This document shows positions 23,778-33,559 of a DNA stretch of 64,000 nt, piece after piece. Under the pieces are notes generated by a model, which searched no databases, had not been told where the DNA came from, and saw nothing but the letters and a program-made list of their open reading frames with translations. The stretch spans positions 62,001-126,000 of the forward strand of contig CANKXO010000005.1 in NCBI GenBank assembly GCA_947487765.1, in the 5' to 3' direction. Position 1 is the first letter of the stretch, and the number at the start of each line of letters is the position of its first letter. The stretch comes from an uncultured Pseudomonadales bacterium (GTDB lineage Bacteria > Pseudomonadota > Gammaproteobacteria > Pseudomonadales > Cellvibrionaceae). Position numbers and translations under genes: made by a program.

Positions 23778-25658
23778 ATGAGTCAATATATCCCAGATGT
23801 TGCAGGTTTGCTTGTTGTTATTGGCGTAGCTTTTGTCATATTGCTAGGGTTAATAGCGATTGTAAAAGCCTGGTATATCAAAGTGCCACAAGGTACAGCG
23901 TTAATTATTAATGGTTTAGGTGGTGCCTTAAAGGTAAGTTTTACCGGAGCTATTGTGTATCCTGTTATCTACAAAAAAGAGTTGATGAAGATATCATTGA
24001 TTACTTTAGAAGTGGATCGCCGCGGGAAAGATGGTTTGATTTGTCAAGATAATATGCGTGCGGATATAACTGTCGCATTTTATTTGCGTGTTAATGAAAC
24101 TGCACAGGACGTATTAAAAGTTGCGAAGTCTGTTGGTGCTGAGCGTGCATCGGACAGAGAGGCTGTGAATTTGCTATTCAATGCAAAATTTTCAGAAGCA
24201 TTGAAAACCGTTGGTAAACAGATTGAATTTGTAAATCTTTTTGAAAATCGCCAAGAGTTCCGCGAGAAGATTATTGAAGTAATCGGTAATGATTTAAATG
24301 GCTATATTCTCGAAGATGTCGCGATTGATTATTTAGAACAAACGCCTAAAAATGCTTTGGATCCTAATAATATTCTTGATGCTGAAGGTATCAAGAAAAT
24401 CACAGAGTTAACTGCAACTCAGAATGTGCGCACCAATGTACTTGAGCGTGATGAGCAGTTGGCTATCAAGAAGAAAGACGTTGAAACTGTAGAGGCCATG
24501 TTAGAGCTTCAGCGACAGCAGGCTGATGCTGAAGCCAAGCAAGAGCGTGAAATAGCGACATTGAGAGCAAGAGAAGAAGCAGAAACGAAAAAAGTCCAAG
24601 AAGAAGAGCGTAAAAAAGCAGAGGCAACAACGATTTCTGTTGAGCAAGATCTTGCTGTTCAAACTGAAAACCAGAAGCGTGAAATTGAAGTGGCCGAGCA
24701 AAATAGGCAGCGTGCTGTTGCTATTGAGGAAGAAAAGGTTACTCGCGCACGTGATTTAGAGGTTGTTTCTCGCGAGAGAGAAGTTGAGCTGCAGCGCATT
24801 GAGGCAGAAAAAGCCGTTGAAGTTGAGAGAAAAGAAATTGCCAATGTGATTCGGGAGCGTGTTGCAGTGGATAAAACAGTGGCCATCGAAGAAGAGCGTA
24901 TTAAAGAAGTGCGCGAAGTGTCTGAGGCGGATCGTTTGAAACAAGTTCAGGTATTGGCTGCTGAAGCTCAGGCCGATGAAGAAAAAGTTAAACAAGTCAA
25001 AGCGGCAGAAGCAGAAGAGCAAGCTGCGAAGCATAAATCTATCGAAATAACTACCATTGCTCAGGCACAGTTAGAAGCTACCGCTAAAGAAGCGGATGGG
25101 AAGAAAAAACTGGCTGAAGGTGTGCAGGCAGAACGTGCTGCGCCAGGGCTTGCAGAAGCTAAAGTTCAAGAAGCAAAAGCGGACGCTTTAGAAAAAGAAG
25201 GTATTGCAGAAGCTAAAGTTATCGATGCCAAGGGTAGTGCTGAAGCAACAGCACAGAAAGAAATTGGCCTGGCTGGCGCTAATGTAACTCGGGAGCAGTT
25301 TAAGGCTGAAGCGGATGGTTTGGTTGAGAAATTCCAGGCTATGGATTCAATGAGCGATGATGCAAGAGCACATGAAGAGTTCCGTATGAGTTTGGAGACT
25401 GCATTGAAAGAAGCGTTGGCTTCAATTGAAGCAGGTAAAGATATTGCTAAAGAAAATGCTGAGGTGTTGGCAACTGCATTAGAGAAAGCGAACATTGACA
25501 TTGTAGGTGGTGAAGACCACTTCTTTAATAATTTTGCGAAAGCGCTTTCTATTGGTAAAGCCATTGATGGATTGGCAGATAAAAGCAGTACGATCACTTC
25601 ATTGGTGAGTAAGTTTGTTGGTAAGGCTAAAGCTAAGGATGAAAAAGCTGAAGTGTAA
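23778..25658 (+). CDS. yqiK: Flotillin-family protein YqiK
   Basis: 626 aa. N-terminal membrane helix (about 8-31), then an SPFH/Band 7 domain (about 32-200: KVPQGTALIINGLGGALK ... MRADITVAFYLRV). A very long Glu/Ala/Lys-rich coiled coil (about 220-480) and a flotillin C-terminus ending in a segment with GGEDHFFNNFAKAL follow. Flotillins form large membrane scaffolds that order lipid microdomains. Here it lies between its YqiJ partner and a giant ATPase, suggesting one complex at the inner membrane. Confidence 0.94.
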   Translation: MSQYIPDVAGLLVVIGVAFVILLGLIAIVKAWYIKVPQGTALIINGLGGALKVSFTGAIVYPVIYKKELMKISLITLEVDRRGKDGLICQDNMRADITVAFYLRVNETAQDVLKVAKSVGAERASDREAVNLLFNAKFSEALKTVGKQIEFVNLFENRQEFREKIIEVIGNDLNGYILEDVAIDYLEQTPKNALDPNNILDAEGIKKITELTATQNVRTNVLERDEQLAIKKKDVETVEAMLELQRQQADAEAKQEREIATLRAREEAETKKVQEEERKKAEATTISVEQDLAVQTENQKREIEVAEQNRQRAVAIEEEKVTRARDLEVVSREREVELQRIEAEKAVEVERKEIANVIRERVAVDKTVAIEEERIKEVREVSEADRLKQVQVLAAEAQADEEKVKQVKAAEAEEQAAKHKSIEITTIAQAQLEATAKEADGKKKLAEGVQAERAAPGLAEAKVQEAKADALEKEGIAEAKVIDAKGSAEATAQKEIGLAGANVTREQFKAEADGLVEKFQAMDSMSDDARAHEEFRMSLETALKEALASIEAGKDIAKENAEVLATALEKANIDIVGGEDHFFNNFAKALSIGKAIDGLADKSSTITSLVSKFVGKAKAKDEKAEV

Positions 25659-25672
25659 TTTGTGATAATTTT

Positions 25673-25696
25673 GAAGAGTGGCTTAGGTCACTCTTC
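25673..25696 (+). terminator. Hairpin between yqiK and the giant ATPase gene
   Basis: GAAGAGTG (25673-25680) and CACTCTTC (25689-25696) make a perfect 8-bp stem with an 8-nt loop, followed by TATTCTTATC. This may be a partial terminator or processing site that lowers expression of the 5.4-kb downstream gene. Confidence 0.5.
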
Positions 25697-25763
25697 TATT
25701 CTTATCTCAAACTGTTCCCAGTTTTCTGCTGTGGAGTGTCACTATCGATAGAAGGATGATTTT

Positions 25764-28700
25764 ATGGTAAACCAGGACACATCTATCTCTCATCAAGATG
25801 AAGAAACAATCGTCGATAAAGCTGTTGCTGAAGGCGGCGCATACGAGATTATTCGTCAACGTTTGATCGATCAAAGTGTAGAGCTGAGCAAAAAGGCACA
25901 AATGCTTAATGAGGCTCGTTTGCAGGAGTTCGGCAGCTCTGAAATGAGTGTGCTTGCCCGGGTTCGTGTGCGCACTGAAAATAACTGTATTGCTAGAGAT
26001 ATTGTTCAGGTTGGTGAGCATTTATTATTTGGTTATAACGTTTTTATTGGTCTTAAAAAAGAAACGAAAATTGAAGATGTATTTTCTCTTTTTAGTATCA
26101 AGGAAGATAATGATAATTATGAAATGTTGCCGTTTCCAATTAAAGATTCTTTTTTATCTGATTCTCGTTTCGTTAATGATTTTGATGAGCTCTATCGTTA
26201 CTATAAAAATACTCGCCTTATTCAGCTTTCCATTATGCATGGTAAGTTGTTGGCTGGATTTCAGATCGGCGAAAAGCTAGACGATATTCGAGTTTTTCGT
26301 TGGTCAATTTCTGCTGACGGTAAAAAAGTTGATTATATCGATAATCGAGGTGAGCGAGATATACAGCTACCTCCCCCATATGATTTTGAATGGATTGAAG
26401 CAACCAGAGAAGATATTGTCCATGGGCGTCATGCGCATATCAATGTATTGGATACTGTTTTTGTTGAAACGCTTAATGGTGATTTGACTGTTAAAGTTGA
26501 AGATAATACGGAAGATGGTCTTGGCATTTATCGAGAGCCTGTGGACGATAAAACCCAGTCATTGGATGATGCGGATATTTTTTATGCGTCAGTTGGGAAG
26601 TTGGTTCTCTTAAAGATATTGCCCTACAGAGAAAGCCAGTGGCGTTATCTTATTTTTAATACGCTTACTCAGAAAGTGAACCGAATAGATGCGATTGGTG
26701 AATCTTGTGTGCAATTGCCAGAAGACCACGGCATCATTTTCCCAGGCGGTTATTATCTGGAAAATGGTGAGCATAAAACGTTTGGTGATGAGTATAAAGG
26801 GCTTAAATTTAAGCGTAGTATTCGCTCACCTAATGGTGAGGATGTGTTGTATCTTTTCTATGAACCGGAAGGTGGTGTTGTAGGCTTATTTGCTTACAAT
26901 ATGATTGAGAAAGCGCTTAAAAATCCTATCTATGGCAATGGCTATGCGCGCTTTGATAATGGTCGTATCGTTATTTTTTCTGCTGAAGAAGAGCCTACCC
27001 GTGTGCACCCTATGCAGCTTTGGGATACCCCTTATGTCAGTGCTGAGTTTGCGAGTCAAGCTCCAACTAGTCAGACATTTTTTGGGCGAATAGGGAATGC
27101 TGCGCTTGTCAGGGGTGTTTCTGATATATATAGCATTTGCCGGATGATTAATAATCAATCTGTCTCGGTTCGCCTTTATGAAGAGCTAAGTAAAGCCGCT
27201 AGAAAATCATTTGACGATCATTATTGGATCGAAGAGCAAGAAGCCGAAGGGATTGATGATACCTTAAAAGCCATTGCAGATACTGCTGAGCTGGTTATTG
27301 ATGAATTTGAAAAGGTCGAAAGTATTCGTCAGCAGTCTGCAAAAACTATGGCGAAGGCTGAGCAAGATCAAGATAGTTTGCTTATTTTGGTGCGGCCAGA
27401 TAATTGGGAGACGGCTGAGCAGTATGTTGATGCGCTCGGAAAGCTACGACGCCAACGTGGTCACTTAACAACAATAAAAGAATATCGCTATATCGATACT
27501 GGGCGTATTGAAGAGCTGGATCAGCAGCTTGTTGAAGTCGAGCAACAACTGAGTGAGCAAACAGTTGACTTCTTGATGGATGAGCAAGCGTTAATGCCCT
27601 ATCTTGAAAAAATTGATCAGCTTAATCAACAAGTAGAAAATACTGAGAGTATCGCTACTTTGCAACCTTTGGTTGAAGATATTGAATCTACAGCGGCAGG
27701 TTTAGATTTGTTGTCGGAATTAATGAGCACCCTGAAAATTGATGATGCGACAGTGCGTACCCGTATCATTGATACTATTTCTGAAGTTTATTCCAAACTC
27801 AATCAAAGCAAAGCGCAAGCTAAGCACCGGCAGAAAGGCTTGGGGTCGTCAGAAGCTATTGCTCAATTTGGCGCCCAATTTAAATTATTTTCCCAAACGA
27901 TTACTAATGCCCTGGGTTTGTCGACAACACCTGAGAAATGTGATGAGCAATTATCTCGATTATTAGTGCAGCTAGAAGAATTAGAAAGCCAGTTCAGTGA
28001 TTATGATGATTTCTTGTCGGATATTATTGATAAACGTGAAGAAATCTATCAGTCATTTGAATCTCATAAACAACAATTACTGGATGAGCGTCAGCGTAAG
28101 GCACAAGCAGTCACGGATGCAGCTGATCGTATATTAAAGAGCATTGAAAAACGTTCACTGAAATTCACTGATGCCGATGAGCTTAATACGTATTTTGCTG
28201 CAGATTCATTAGTTGGTAAAAGTCGAGAATTAGTAGAGCGTTTAAGAGAGTTGGATAGTGCCGTTAAAGCAGATGATATTGAGGCACGCTTTAAAGCCAT
28301 TAAGGAACAAGCTTTACGAGCTTTACGGGATAAAACCGATATTTATGAAGATGGCGGTAATATTATTAAGCTGGGGCCTCGCCACAAATTCAGCGTTAAT
28401 ACTCAGGAGTTGGATTTAACAATATTACCTAGAGATGGAATATTGAATATTCATTTAACCGGAACGAATTTTTATGAGGAAATTCAAAACCCTGAATTAC
28501 TTCAGTTAAAAGAATATTGGAGCTTATCTTTAGAGTCTGAAACAGATCAAGTTTATCGGTCTGAATACCTTGCTGCATCAATACTGGATGCAGCTGAAAA
28601 CCGGCAAGATGATTTATCTACAGAAAAGTTGCATGCCGCAATTCTTGATGAAGACTCTCTGAATAAAATAGTCAGAGATTTTGCCACGCCTCGTTACAAA

Positions 28701-31196
28701 GAAGGCTATGAAAAGGGAGTGCATGATCATGATGCATCATTATTGCTGCAAGCACTAATTCCAGCGATAGAAAGAGCTGATTTGCTAACTTATGACCCGC
28801 TAAGCCGCGCTGTTGCTCAAATATTTTGGGCAAATATAAATAGTAAGCATAATACGGTTTATTACGACCTAAGTCAGGACGCGTGGCCTGAGCGGGCTCG
28901 TTCTGCTGCCCAAATGAAATCAGTTTTTTCGAGCAGCAATGCCGTTAATTTATTGGTAGAAGAGGTGCGTAGTGCTTTAACCCAATTTATCGAGCGACAT
29001 CCTATTCCCGTTAATGCGCTTGTTGTACGTCGATCAGCTAATTATCTAGTCGCAGAGCTTGGCCGTGAAAGAGTAGAGTTTATCGGGAGTAAATATGCAT
29101 CTGAATTGGTGGAAGAGTTTAAGCGTTCTCTCGACGATTCTACTTGGAGACAATATCAAAAATCCTTAGAAAAATTAATAGGATGGCCGGCGGAGCGCTG
29201 GAATCTAACTCATGCGTGGCTGGAAGCTTTAGCCGATGAAAAAGAATTAGTCTTATTAAAGCATTACATACCGGAAGCCATCAGTTTGATTAATGCAGAC
29301 CAGCGTTTAAGCCGGCGTTTTGTCGAGGCAGATCTTGAGCTAACCGTTACTGGATTGCTAGGTGAGCATAGCCGCATTGAGCAGCAAGCCTTAGCGTTCT
29401 CTGTCGATTCTTTTTTACAGCGTATAGAACACCATAAATATGAAGTGATACCTGCTTATCATCGCTATTTAGAAATACGTCAGCAAACAACTCATGCTGA
29501 GCGCGAAGCGCTTCGGTTAGAAGAGTTTAAGCCGAAGCCTTTGAGTTCTTTTGTTCGCAACCGCCTTATTAATGAGGCATATTTGCCTATTATCGGTGAT
29601 AACCTCGCTAAACAAATGGGCACTGTCGGTGAAAATAAACGTACCGATTTGATGGGCCTGTTAATGATGATTTCTCCTCCTGGTTACGGTAAAACGACCT
29701 TGATGGAGTATGTGGCAAGTCGTTTGGGTTTGATTTTTATGAAAATCAATTGTCCTTCTTTAGGGCATGATGTTTTATCGCTTGACCCTGAGCAGGCACC
29801 TAATGCAACAGCGCGACAAGAGCTCATTAAGCTTAATCTTGGTTTGGAAATGGGCAATAATGTCATGCTGTATCTTGATGATATTCAGCATACGCATCCT
29901 GAGTTCTTACAAAAATTCATTTCTCTCTGTGATGGTACGCGCCGAATTGAAGGCATATGGAAAGGAAAAACAAAAACCTATGATATGCGTGGGCGAAAAT
30001 TTTGTGTTGTGATGGCCGGTAACCCTTACACAGAGTCTGGTGAAGCCTTTCAAGTGCCAGATATGTTGGCTAACCGGGCAGATATTTATAACCTGGGTGA
30101 TATTTTAGGTGGAATGGATGAGCAATTTGCCTTGAGTTATATCGAAAATTCATTGACATCTAATCCTGTGTTAGCACCCTTGGCACTACGAGATTTAAAT
30201 GATCTATATAAATTAGTGCGTATGTCGAAAGGCGAAAATATTCCAACGACAGATTTAAGTCATCAATACAGCGGTGCTGAAATTAATGAAATCACTGAAG
30301 TTTTACGAAAACTATTTGTGATTCAGGATGTTGTACTAAAAATTAATCAGCAATATATTGCTTCTGCAGCGCAAAATGATAAGTATCGTACAGAGCCACC
30401 GTTTAAGTTGCAGGGTAGCTATCGGAATATGAATAAGATGGCCGAAAAAGTCTCTTCGGTTATGAATGAAGAAGAAATGATGGAAATGATCGCGGATCAT
30501 TATTTAGGAGAGTCGCAATTATTAACAACAGGAGCAGAGGATAACCTACTCAAATTAGCTGAGTTGCGCGGTAATATGACAACAGAGCAAGCTGAACGTT
30601 GGCAGCAGATCAAGGAAGACTTTTTACGAAATAAGGCGATGGGCGGAGATGATGCGGATACAGGCAGCAAAATTGTTGTTCAGTTGAACGATATTGTCAG
30701 CAGCTTAAAAGGGTTGGGGCAGGTAACTGAAAGTCTAGATGTCGGAGAAAAACTCGCTGCTCCTTTGGATAATATTGTTAATAATTTGCAGAATTTAAGT
30801 CAAGTGGCAGCGGGAAATGGAGCCTCTCTTTTATCTTTGCTTGAGGGCTTGGATGAAGAAAATGATAAATTATTGTTGGCTAATGAAAAAGAACAAAATG
30901 CCGCTGCACCAGAAAGTTCCCAGATGGTTAATGCACTGATGTCAGTGCTCGAAAAAATTGATCATGCATTGGAAGACAATAATGGAGAGGGTGTTAGTGC
31001 TTCATTGTTAAAGTTAGCTGGCGAAGTAGATTCTGTTGCCAAGCCCTTAATTAAGAAAATGGATAGAAAGCTGGCTGTTGATCTCCGCACTTATTACAGG
31101 ATTACAGAGCTATCAAAAAAGGTTGTCGAGTTGAAAAAAAGCCAACAGCCAAAAGGTTCAACGAAAAAACGAACGAAAAAAAAGACTAAAGATTAA
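25764..31196 (+). CDS. Giant AAA+ ATPase (so-called DNA repair ATPase, DUF3686 type)
   Basis: 1810 aa. The N-terminal 500 residues are beta-rich (DUF3686-like, propeller-like repeats). About 500-900 is coiled coil. An AAA+ module follows, with Walker A PPGYGKTT (1305-1312), Walker B LYLDDIQ (Asp1372-Asp1373), a sensor VVMAGNPY near 1420 and an MLANRADI arginine region. The C-terminus is helical with a basic tail (KKRTKKKTKD). Despite its database name I see no evidence for DNA repair. Its constant company with PspA, YqiJ and flotillin genes points to ATP-driven remodelling at the membrane. The start follows an AGAAGGA site; no signal peptide. Confidence 0.88.
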   Translation: MVNQDTSISHQDEETIVDKAVAEGGAYEIIRQRLIDQSVELSKKAQMLNEARLQEFGSSEMSVLARVRVRTENNCIARDIVQVGEHLLFGYNVFIGLKKETKIEDVFSLFSIKEDNDNYEMLPFPIKDSFLSDSRFVNDFDELYRYYKNTRLIQLSIMHGKLLAGFQIGEKLDDIRVFRWSISADGKKVDYIDNRGERDIQLPPPYDFEWIEATREDIVHGRHAHINVLDTVFVETLNGDLTVKVEDNTEDGLGIYREPVDDKTQSLDDADIFYASVGKLVLLKILPYRESQWRYLIFNTLTQKVNRIDAIGESCVQLPEDHGIIFPGGYYLENGEHKTFGDEYKGLKFKRSIRSPNGEDVLYLFYEPEGGVVGLFAYNMIEKALKNPIYGNGYARFDNGRIVIFSAEEEPTRVHPMQLWDTPYVSAEFASQAPTSQTFFGRIGNAALVRGVSDIYSICRMINNQSVSVRLYEELSKAARKSFDDHYWIEEQEAEGIDDTLKAIADTAELVIDEFEKVESIRQQSAKTMAKAEQDQDSLLILVRPDNWETAEQYVDALGKLRRQRGHLTTIKEYRYIDTGRIEELDQQLVEVEQQLSEQTVDFLMDEQALMPYLEKIDQLNQQVENTESIATLQPLVEDIESTAAGLDLLSELMSTLKIDDATVRTRIIDTISEVYSKLNQSKAQAKHRQKGLGSSEAIAQFGAQFKLFSQTITNALGLSTTPEKCDEQLSRLLVQLEELESQFSDYDDFLSDIIDKREEIYQSFESHKQQLLDERQRKAQAVTDAADRILKSIEKRSLKFTDADELNTYFAADSLVGKSRELVERLRELDSAVKADDIEARFKAIKEQALRALRDKTDIYEDGGNIIKLGPRHKFSVNTQELDLTILPRDGILNIHLTGTNFYEEIQNPELLQLKEYWSLSLESETDQVYRSEYLAASILDAAENRQDDLSTEKLHAAILDEDSLNKIVRDFATPRYKEGYEKGVHDHDASLLLQALIPAIERADLLTYDPLSRAVAQIFWANINSKHNTVYYDLSQDAWPERARSAAQMKSVFSSSNAVNLLVEEVRSALTQFIERHPIPVNALVVRRSANYLVAELGRERVEFIGSKYASELVEEFKRSLDDSTWRQYQKSLEKLIGWPAERWNLTHAWLEALADEKELVLLKHYIPEAISLINADQRLSRRFVEADLELTVTGLLGEHSRIEQQALAFSVDSFLQRIEHHKYEVIPAYHRYLEIRQQTTHAEREALRLEEFKPKPLSSFVRNRLINEAYLPIIGDNLAKQMGTVGENKRTDLMGLLMMISPPGYGKTTLMEYVASRLGLIFMKINCPSLGHDVLSLDPEQAPNATARQELIKLNLGLEMGNNVMLYLDDIQHTHPEFLQKFISLCDGTRRIEGIWKGKTKTYDMRGRKFCVVMAGNPYTESGEAFQVPDMLANRADIYNLGDILGGMDEQFALSYIENSLTSNPVLAPLALRDLNDLYKLVRMSKGENIPTTDLSHQYSGAEINEITEVLRKLFVIQDVVLKINQQYIASAAQNDKYRTEPPFKLQGSYRNMNKMAEKVSSVMNEEEMMEMIADHYLGESQLLTTGAEDNLLKLAELRGNMTTEQAERWQQIKEDFLRNKAMGGDDADTGSKIVVQLNDIVSSLKGLGQVTESLDVGEKLAAPLDNIVNNLQNLSQVAAGNGASLLSLLEGLDEENDKLLLANEKEQNAAAPESSQMVNALMSVLEKIDHALEDNNGEGVSASLLKLAGEVDSVAKPLIKKMDRKLAVDLRTYYRITELSKKVVELKKSQQPKGSTKKRTKKKTKD

Positions 31197-31218
31197 ATTT
31201 TAACCTAAGGAGAGTTGT

Positions 31219-31449
31219 ATGAGTAATGATTATCTAGAGCTAACATATCAATCAATACAGTGCTTTGCCAATGATGGAAAATTATTAGTTGACGAGCTAG
31301 AAGAATTGCTGACTATTGCCTTGAGAGATGGTGTGGTTGATGATGACGAAAAGCGAGTGTTGACTAACATATTTAGTAAGCTGAACGCAGAGGAATTGAC
31401 CAATGCGATGCAAGATAAAATATCAACGATTAAGAAACAGTATTTTTAG
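31219..31449 (+). CDS. Small TerB-like helical protein
   Basis: 76 aa, AAGGAGAG ribosome site. An acidic helical protein with the TerB-like pattern DELEELLTIALRDGVVDDDE and KRVLTNIFSKL, in which an acidic loop could bind metal. TerB domains occur in membrane-stress and tellurite-resistance systems that include PspA and AAA proteins. It sits 22 bp after the giant ATPase and is probably its small partner. The family call is by pattern only. Confidence 0.68.
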   Translation: MSNDYLELTYQSIQCFANDGKLLVDELEELLTIALRDGVVDDDEKRVLTNIFSKLNAEELTNAMQDKISTIKKQYF

Positions 31450-31493
31450 TCTTGCAATGAAGAATTAATTCTGATGTTAGTAGGGAGATGAAA

Positions 31494-32651
31494 ATGATAA
31501 GTTTAAGCTTGCCCGACCTTTCGCAGGCAGAATGGATGATTCATGGGATTATATTTGCCTGTAATATTCTTCTTCTTTTCTTTGCTAAGCCTATTATTAA
31601 TCGTATTGATCCTGGGCAAGATCATAGTGTGGCATTACGCTTTTTTGTTACGATTAATATACTTTTTCTGATTTTGCATGTGTTTGATATCTTGTTGATG
31701 ACAATAGATATCAGTTATCAAAATTTGTTTATAAAATTAGCACATAGTGCGTTATGTTTTTATGTTAGTGTTCTTGTTTTTAAGGTGGGTAATGTATTTT
31801 TTAGGAGACGTTTCGGTAAGGTAAAGTCGTTCGAAGGTGAAACTATTTACCTTGATTCTTATAGTAGTCGTATAGTCGAATTGATTTTTCTGGTTGTTGT
31901 CTTTCTTTTTGCTACTTACACGCTAATTAAAATATGGGATATGGATAGCCTGTTGGAAACAACGGGTATCTTTGGTATCGCTATCGGATTTATTGCTCTG
32001 ACCAGTAATGCATGGGCGCCAGATGTCTTAAGCGGGTTGATAATTTTAAATACAAAAATATTAGAAGATGGCGATGTAGTTGTTATTGATGGTTATAAGG
32101 ACGAATACATAATTCATAAAGTCAGTTTTATTTACACAATTCTTTATGATATTCGCAACAATCACAGAACCTTTATTCGTAATAAGCGATTTATAGAATC
32201 AAAAATCGATAATTTAAGCCGCGTTGCAAGCACGGATGGTATTAGAAAATCGCTCACGTACAAAATTGGTTATCCTCAATTATCATCGAATGACAGGGAG
32301 GCTCGCATAGAAAATCTTGAATCATTTTTTCGTCGCGTAGATAAGCTTTTTACTAAGGCCAATGAAATTGCCCTTGGTAAAAGCGACTTGCCTATAAAGA
32401 GTCAAAAGGCATTTGAATGGTATTTGACGAGTGCTGGTGACTACGCACTGGAATATACACTTTTTATTTACCTTGAAGGTGTTCCTACGACAAAGATTAC
32501 AGCCTTGGCTAGAAAGCATCTTTTGTCTAGCTTATATTCAATTAACCATATTGTGTTAGAGGCTGCTACAGTTGTTGGTTTGGAGTTAAAAACACCGGAT
32601 CTATTATCTTTAATTCATAATGATTTACCAGAAAGTAAAGTAGATGAATAG
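31494..32651 (+). CDS. Mechanosensitive ion channel (MscS family)
   Basis: 385 aa. AGGGAG (31482-31487) favours the ATG at 31494 over that at 31488. About five membrane helices (12-32, 47-70, 80-98, 125-147 and the pore helix) are seen. The pore-lining helix and beta domain read GIFGIAIGFIALTSNAWAPD, then VLSGLIILNTKILEDGDVVV, the MscS signature. The cytoplasmic vestibule follows (about 210-370). The channel releases osmolytes under membrane tension. Its place in the PspA/flotillin operon links membrane tension to the stress complex. Confidence 0.88.
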   Translation: MISLSLPDLSQAEWMIHGIIFACNILLLFFAKPIINRIDPGQDHSVALRFFVTINILFLILHVFDILLMTIDISYQNLFIKLAHSALCFYVSVLVFKVGNVFFRRRFGKVKSFEGETIYLDSYSSRIVELIFLVVVFLFATYTLIKIWDMDSLLETTGIFGIAIGFIALTSNAWAPDVLSGLIILNTKILEDGDVVVIDGYKDEYIIHKVSFIYTILYDIRNNHRTFIRNKRFIESKIDNLSRVASTDGIRKSLTYKIGYPQLSSNDREARIENLESFFRRVDKLFTKANEIALGKSDLPIKSQKAFEWYLTSAGDYALEYTLFIYLEGVPTTKITALARKHLLSSLYSINHIVLEAATVVGLELKTPDLLSLIHNDLPESKVDE

Positions 32652-32678
32652 AAAATACTAAATAGGAGAGCATGATAG

Positions 32679-33236
32679 ATGAAATGTACAAGTTGCCATG
32701 AAGGTACTTTATCACCGGGTTTTATCGATAGCTTATTTAGGGCCCATATTTGTTCCCATTGTGGTGGGAATTGGGTTTTGATAGAAGACTTTTTGGCTTG
32801 GAAGGAGAGTAACCCTGAATATTCATTTGCAAAAGATATAGGGTATGCTGAAGGGGAGGATATTGATTCTGCCAAAGCGATGTTATGTCCGGTTACCGGT
32901 TCACTTATGTCTAAATTTCGCATTTCTTCCAACACTAATCATCGTATTGACTATAGTGCAAGTGTTGGTGGTATTTGGTTAGATAAGGGGGAGTGGCAAT
33001 TGCTTAAGCAGGAAGGGCTAGCTGCTTCATTAAATGTGTTGGTAACTCAGTCTTGGCAGCGCAATATACGTGCAGAAACAGCTAAGGATAATTTCGTTGA
33101 TATGTATGAAGCAAAATTTGGTAAAGATGTTTATGCAAAGATTAAAGAGCTCCGAGAATGGTTGCAATCTCAGCCTCAAAAATCAGACTTGAGAGCTTAT
33201 CTATTGGCAGATGACCCCTATTCTGCCGAGAGATAG
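32679..33236 (+). CDS. Zinc-ribbon (zf-TFIIB) protein
   Basis: 185 aa. The N-terminal ribbon has Cys3-x2-Cys6 and Cys25-x2-Cys28 (HICSHCGGNW). A second repeat has the family's GGIWLDKGEW (96-105) but only one Cys (CPVTG, Cys69), so the second ribbon has lost its zinc site. The C-terminal 80 residues are helical. zf-TFIIB proteins recur near YjfI/PspA genes; the role is unknown. Last gene of the operon, 27 bp after the MscS gene. Confidence 0.8.
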   Translation: MKCTSCHEGTLSPGFIDSLFRAHICSHCGGNWVLIEDFLAWKESNPEYSFAKDIGYAEGEDIDSAKAMLCPVTGSLMSKFRISSNTNHRIDYSASVGGIWLDKGEWQLLKQEGLAASLNVLVTQSWQRNIRAETAKDNFVDMYEAKFGKDVYAKIKELREWLQSQPQKSDLRAYLLADDPYSAER

Positions 33237-33378
33237 AATGGGGCTAAGAGTGTTTTACATATAAGACTTTTAGCTGCTCATAACTTAGGCTGCTCCAACT
33301 TTTTTGTAACCGGATATTTTTATTATCTGTCAAAAATTGGCCTTTACCAAAATAGATTACTTAAATTTCATTTTTATG

Positions 33379-33407
33379 TTGACGTTAAGGCGGGCTATCC
33401 CTATAAT
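33379..33407 (+). promoter_or_regulatory. Promoter of initiator tRNA
   Basis: TTGACG (33379-33384), a 17-bp spacer and a perfect TATAAT (33402-33407), 38 bp upstream of the tRNA. Confidence 0.82.
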
Positions 33408-33444
33408 CTCGCTCCTCAGTTAGGCAGCTGCCTCTGGGTACTGG

Positions 33445-33521
<77 letters not shown>

Positions 33522-33531
33522 ATTTATTAAG

Positions 33532-33559
33532 AAGCCAGTGCAATCTGGCTTTGTGTTTT
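33532..33559 (+). terminator. Terminator of tRNA-fMet
   Basis: AAGCCAG (33532-33538) pairs with CTGGCTT (33545-33551), followed by TGTGTTTT. Confidence 0.7.

Noticed and set aside
25166-25597. Long minus-strand frame inside yqiK
   Set aside because: Shadow of the biased Ala/Glu coiled-coil coding sequence; no ribosome site or domain.
25764-31196. DNA repair role of the giant ATPase as suggested by its database name
   Set aside because: No nuclease, helicase or DNA-binding motif seen; neighbours are membrane-stress genes. I keep the AAA+ call only.
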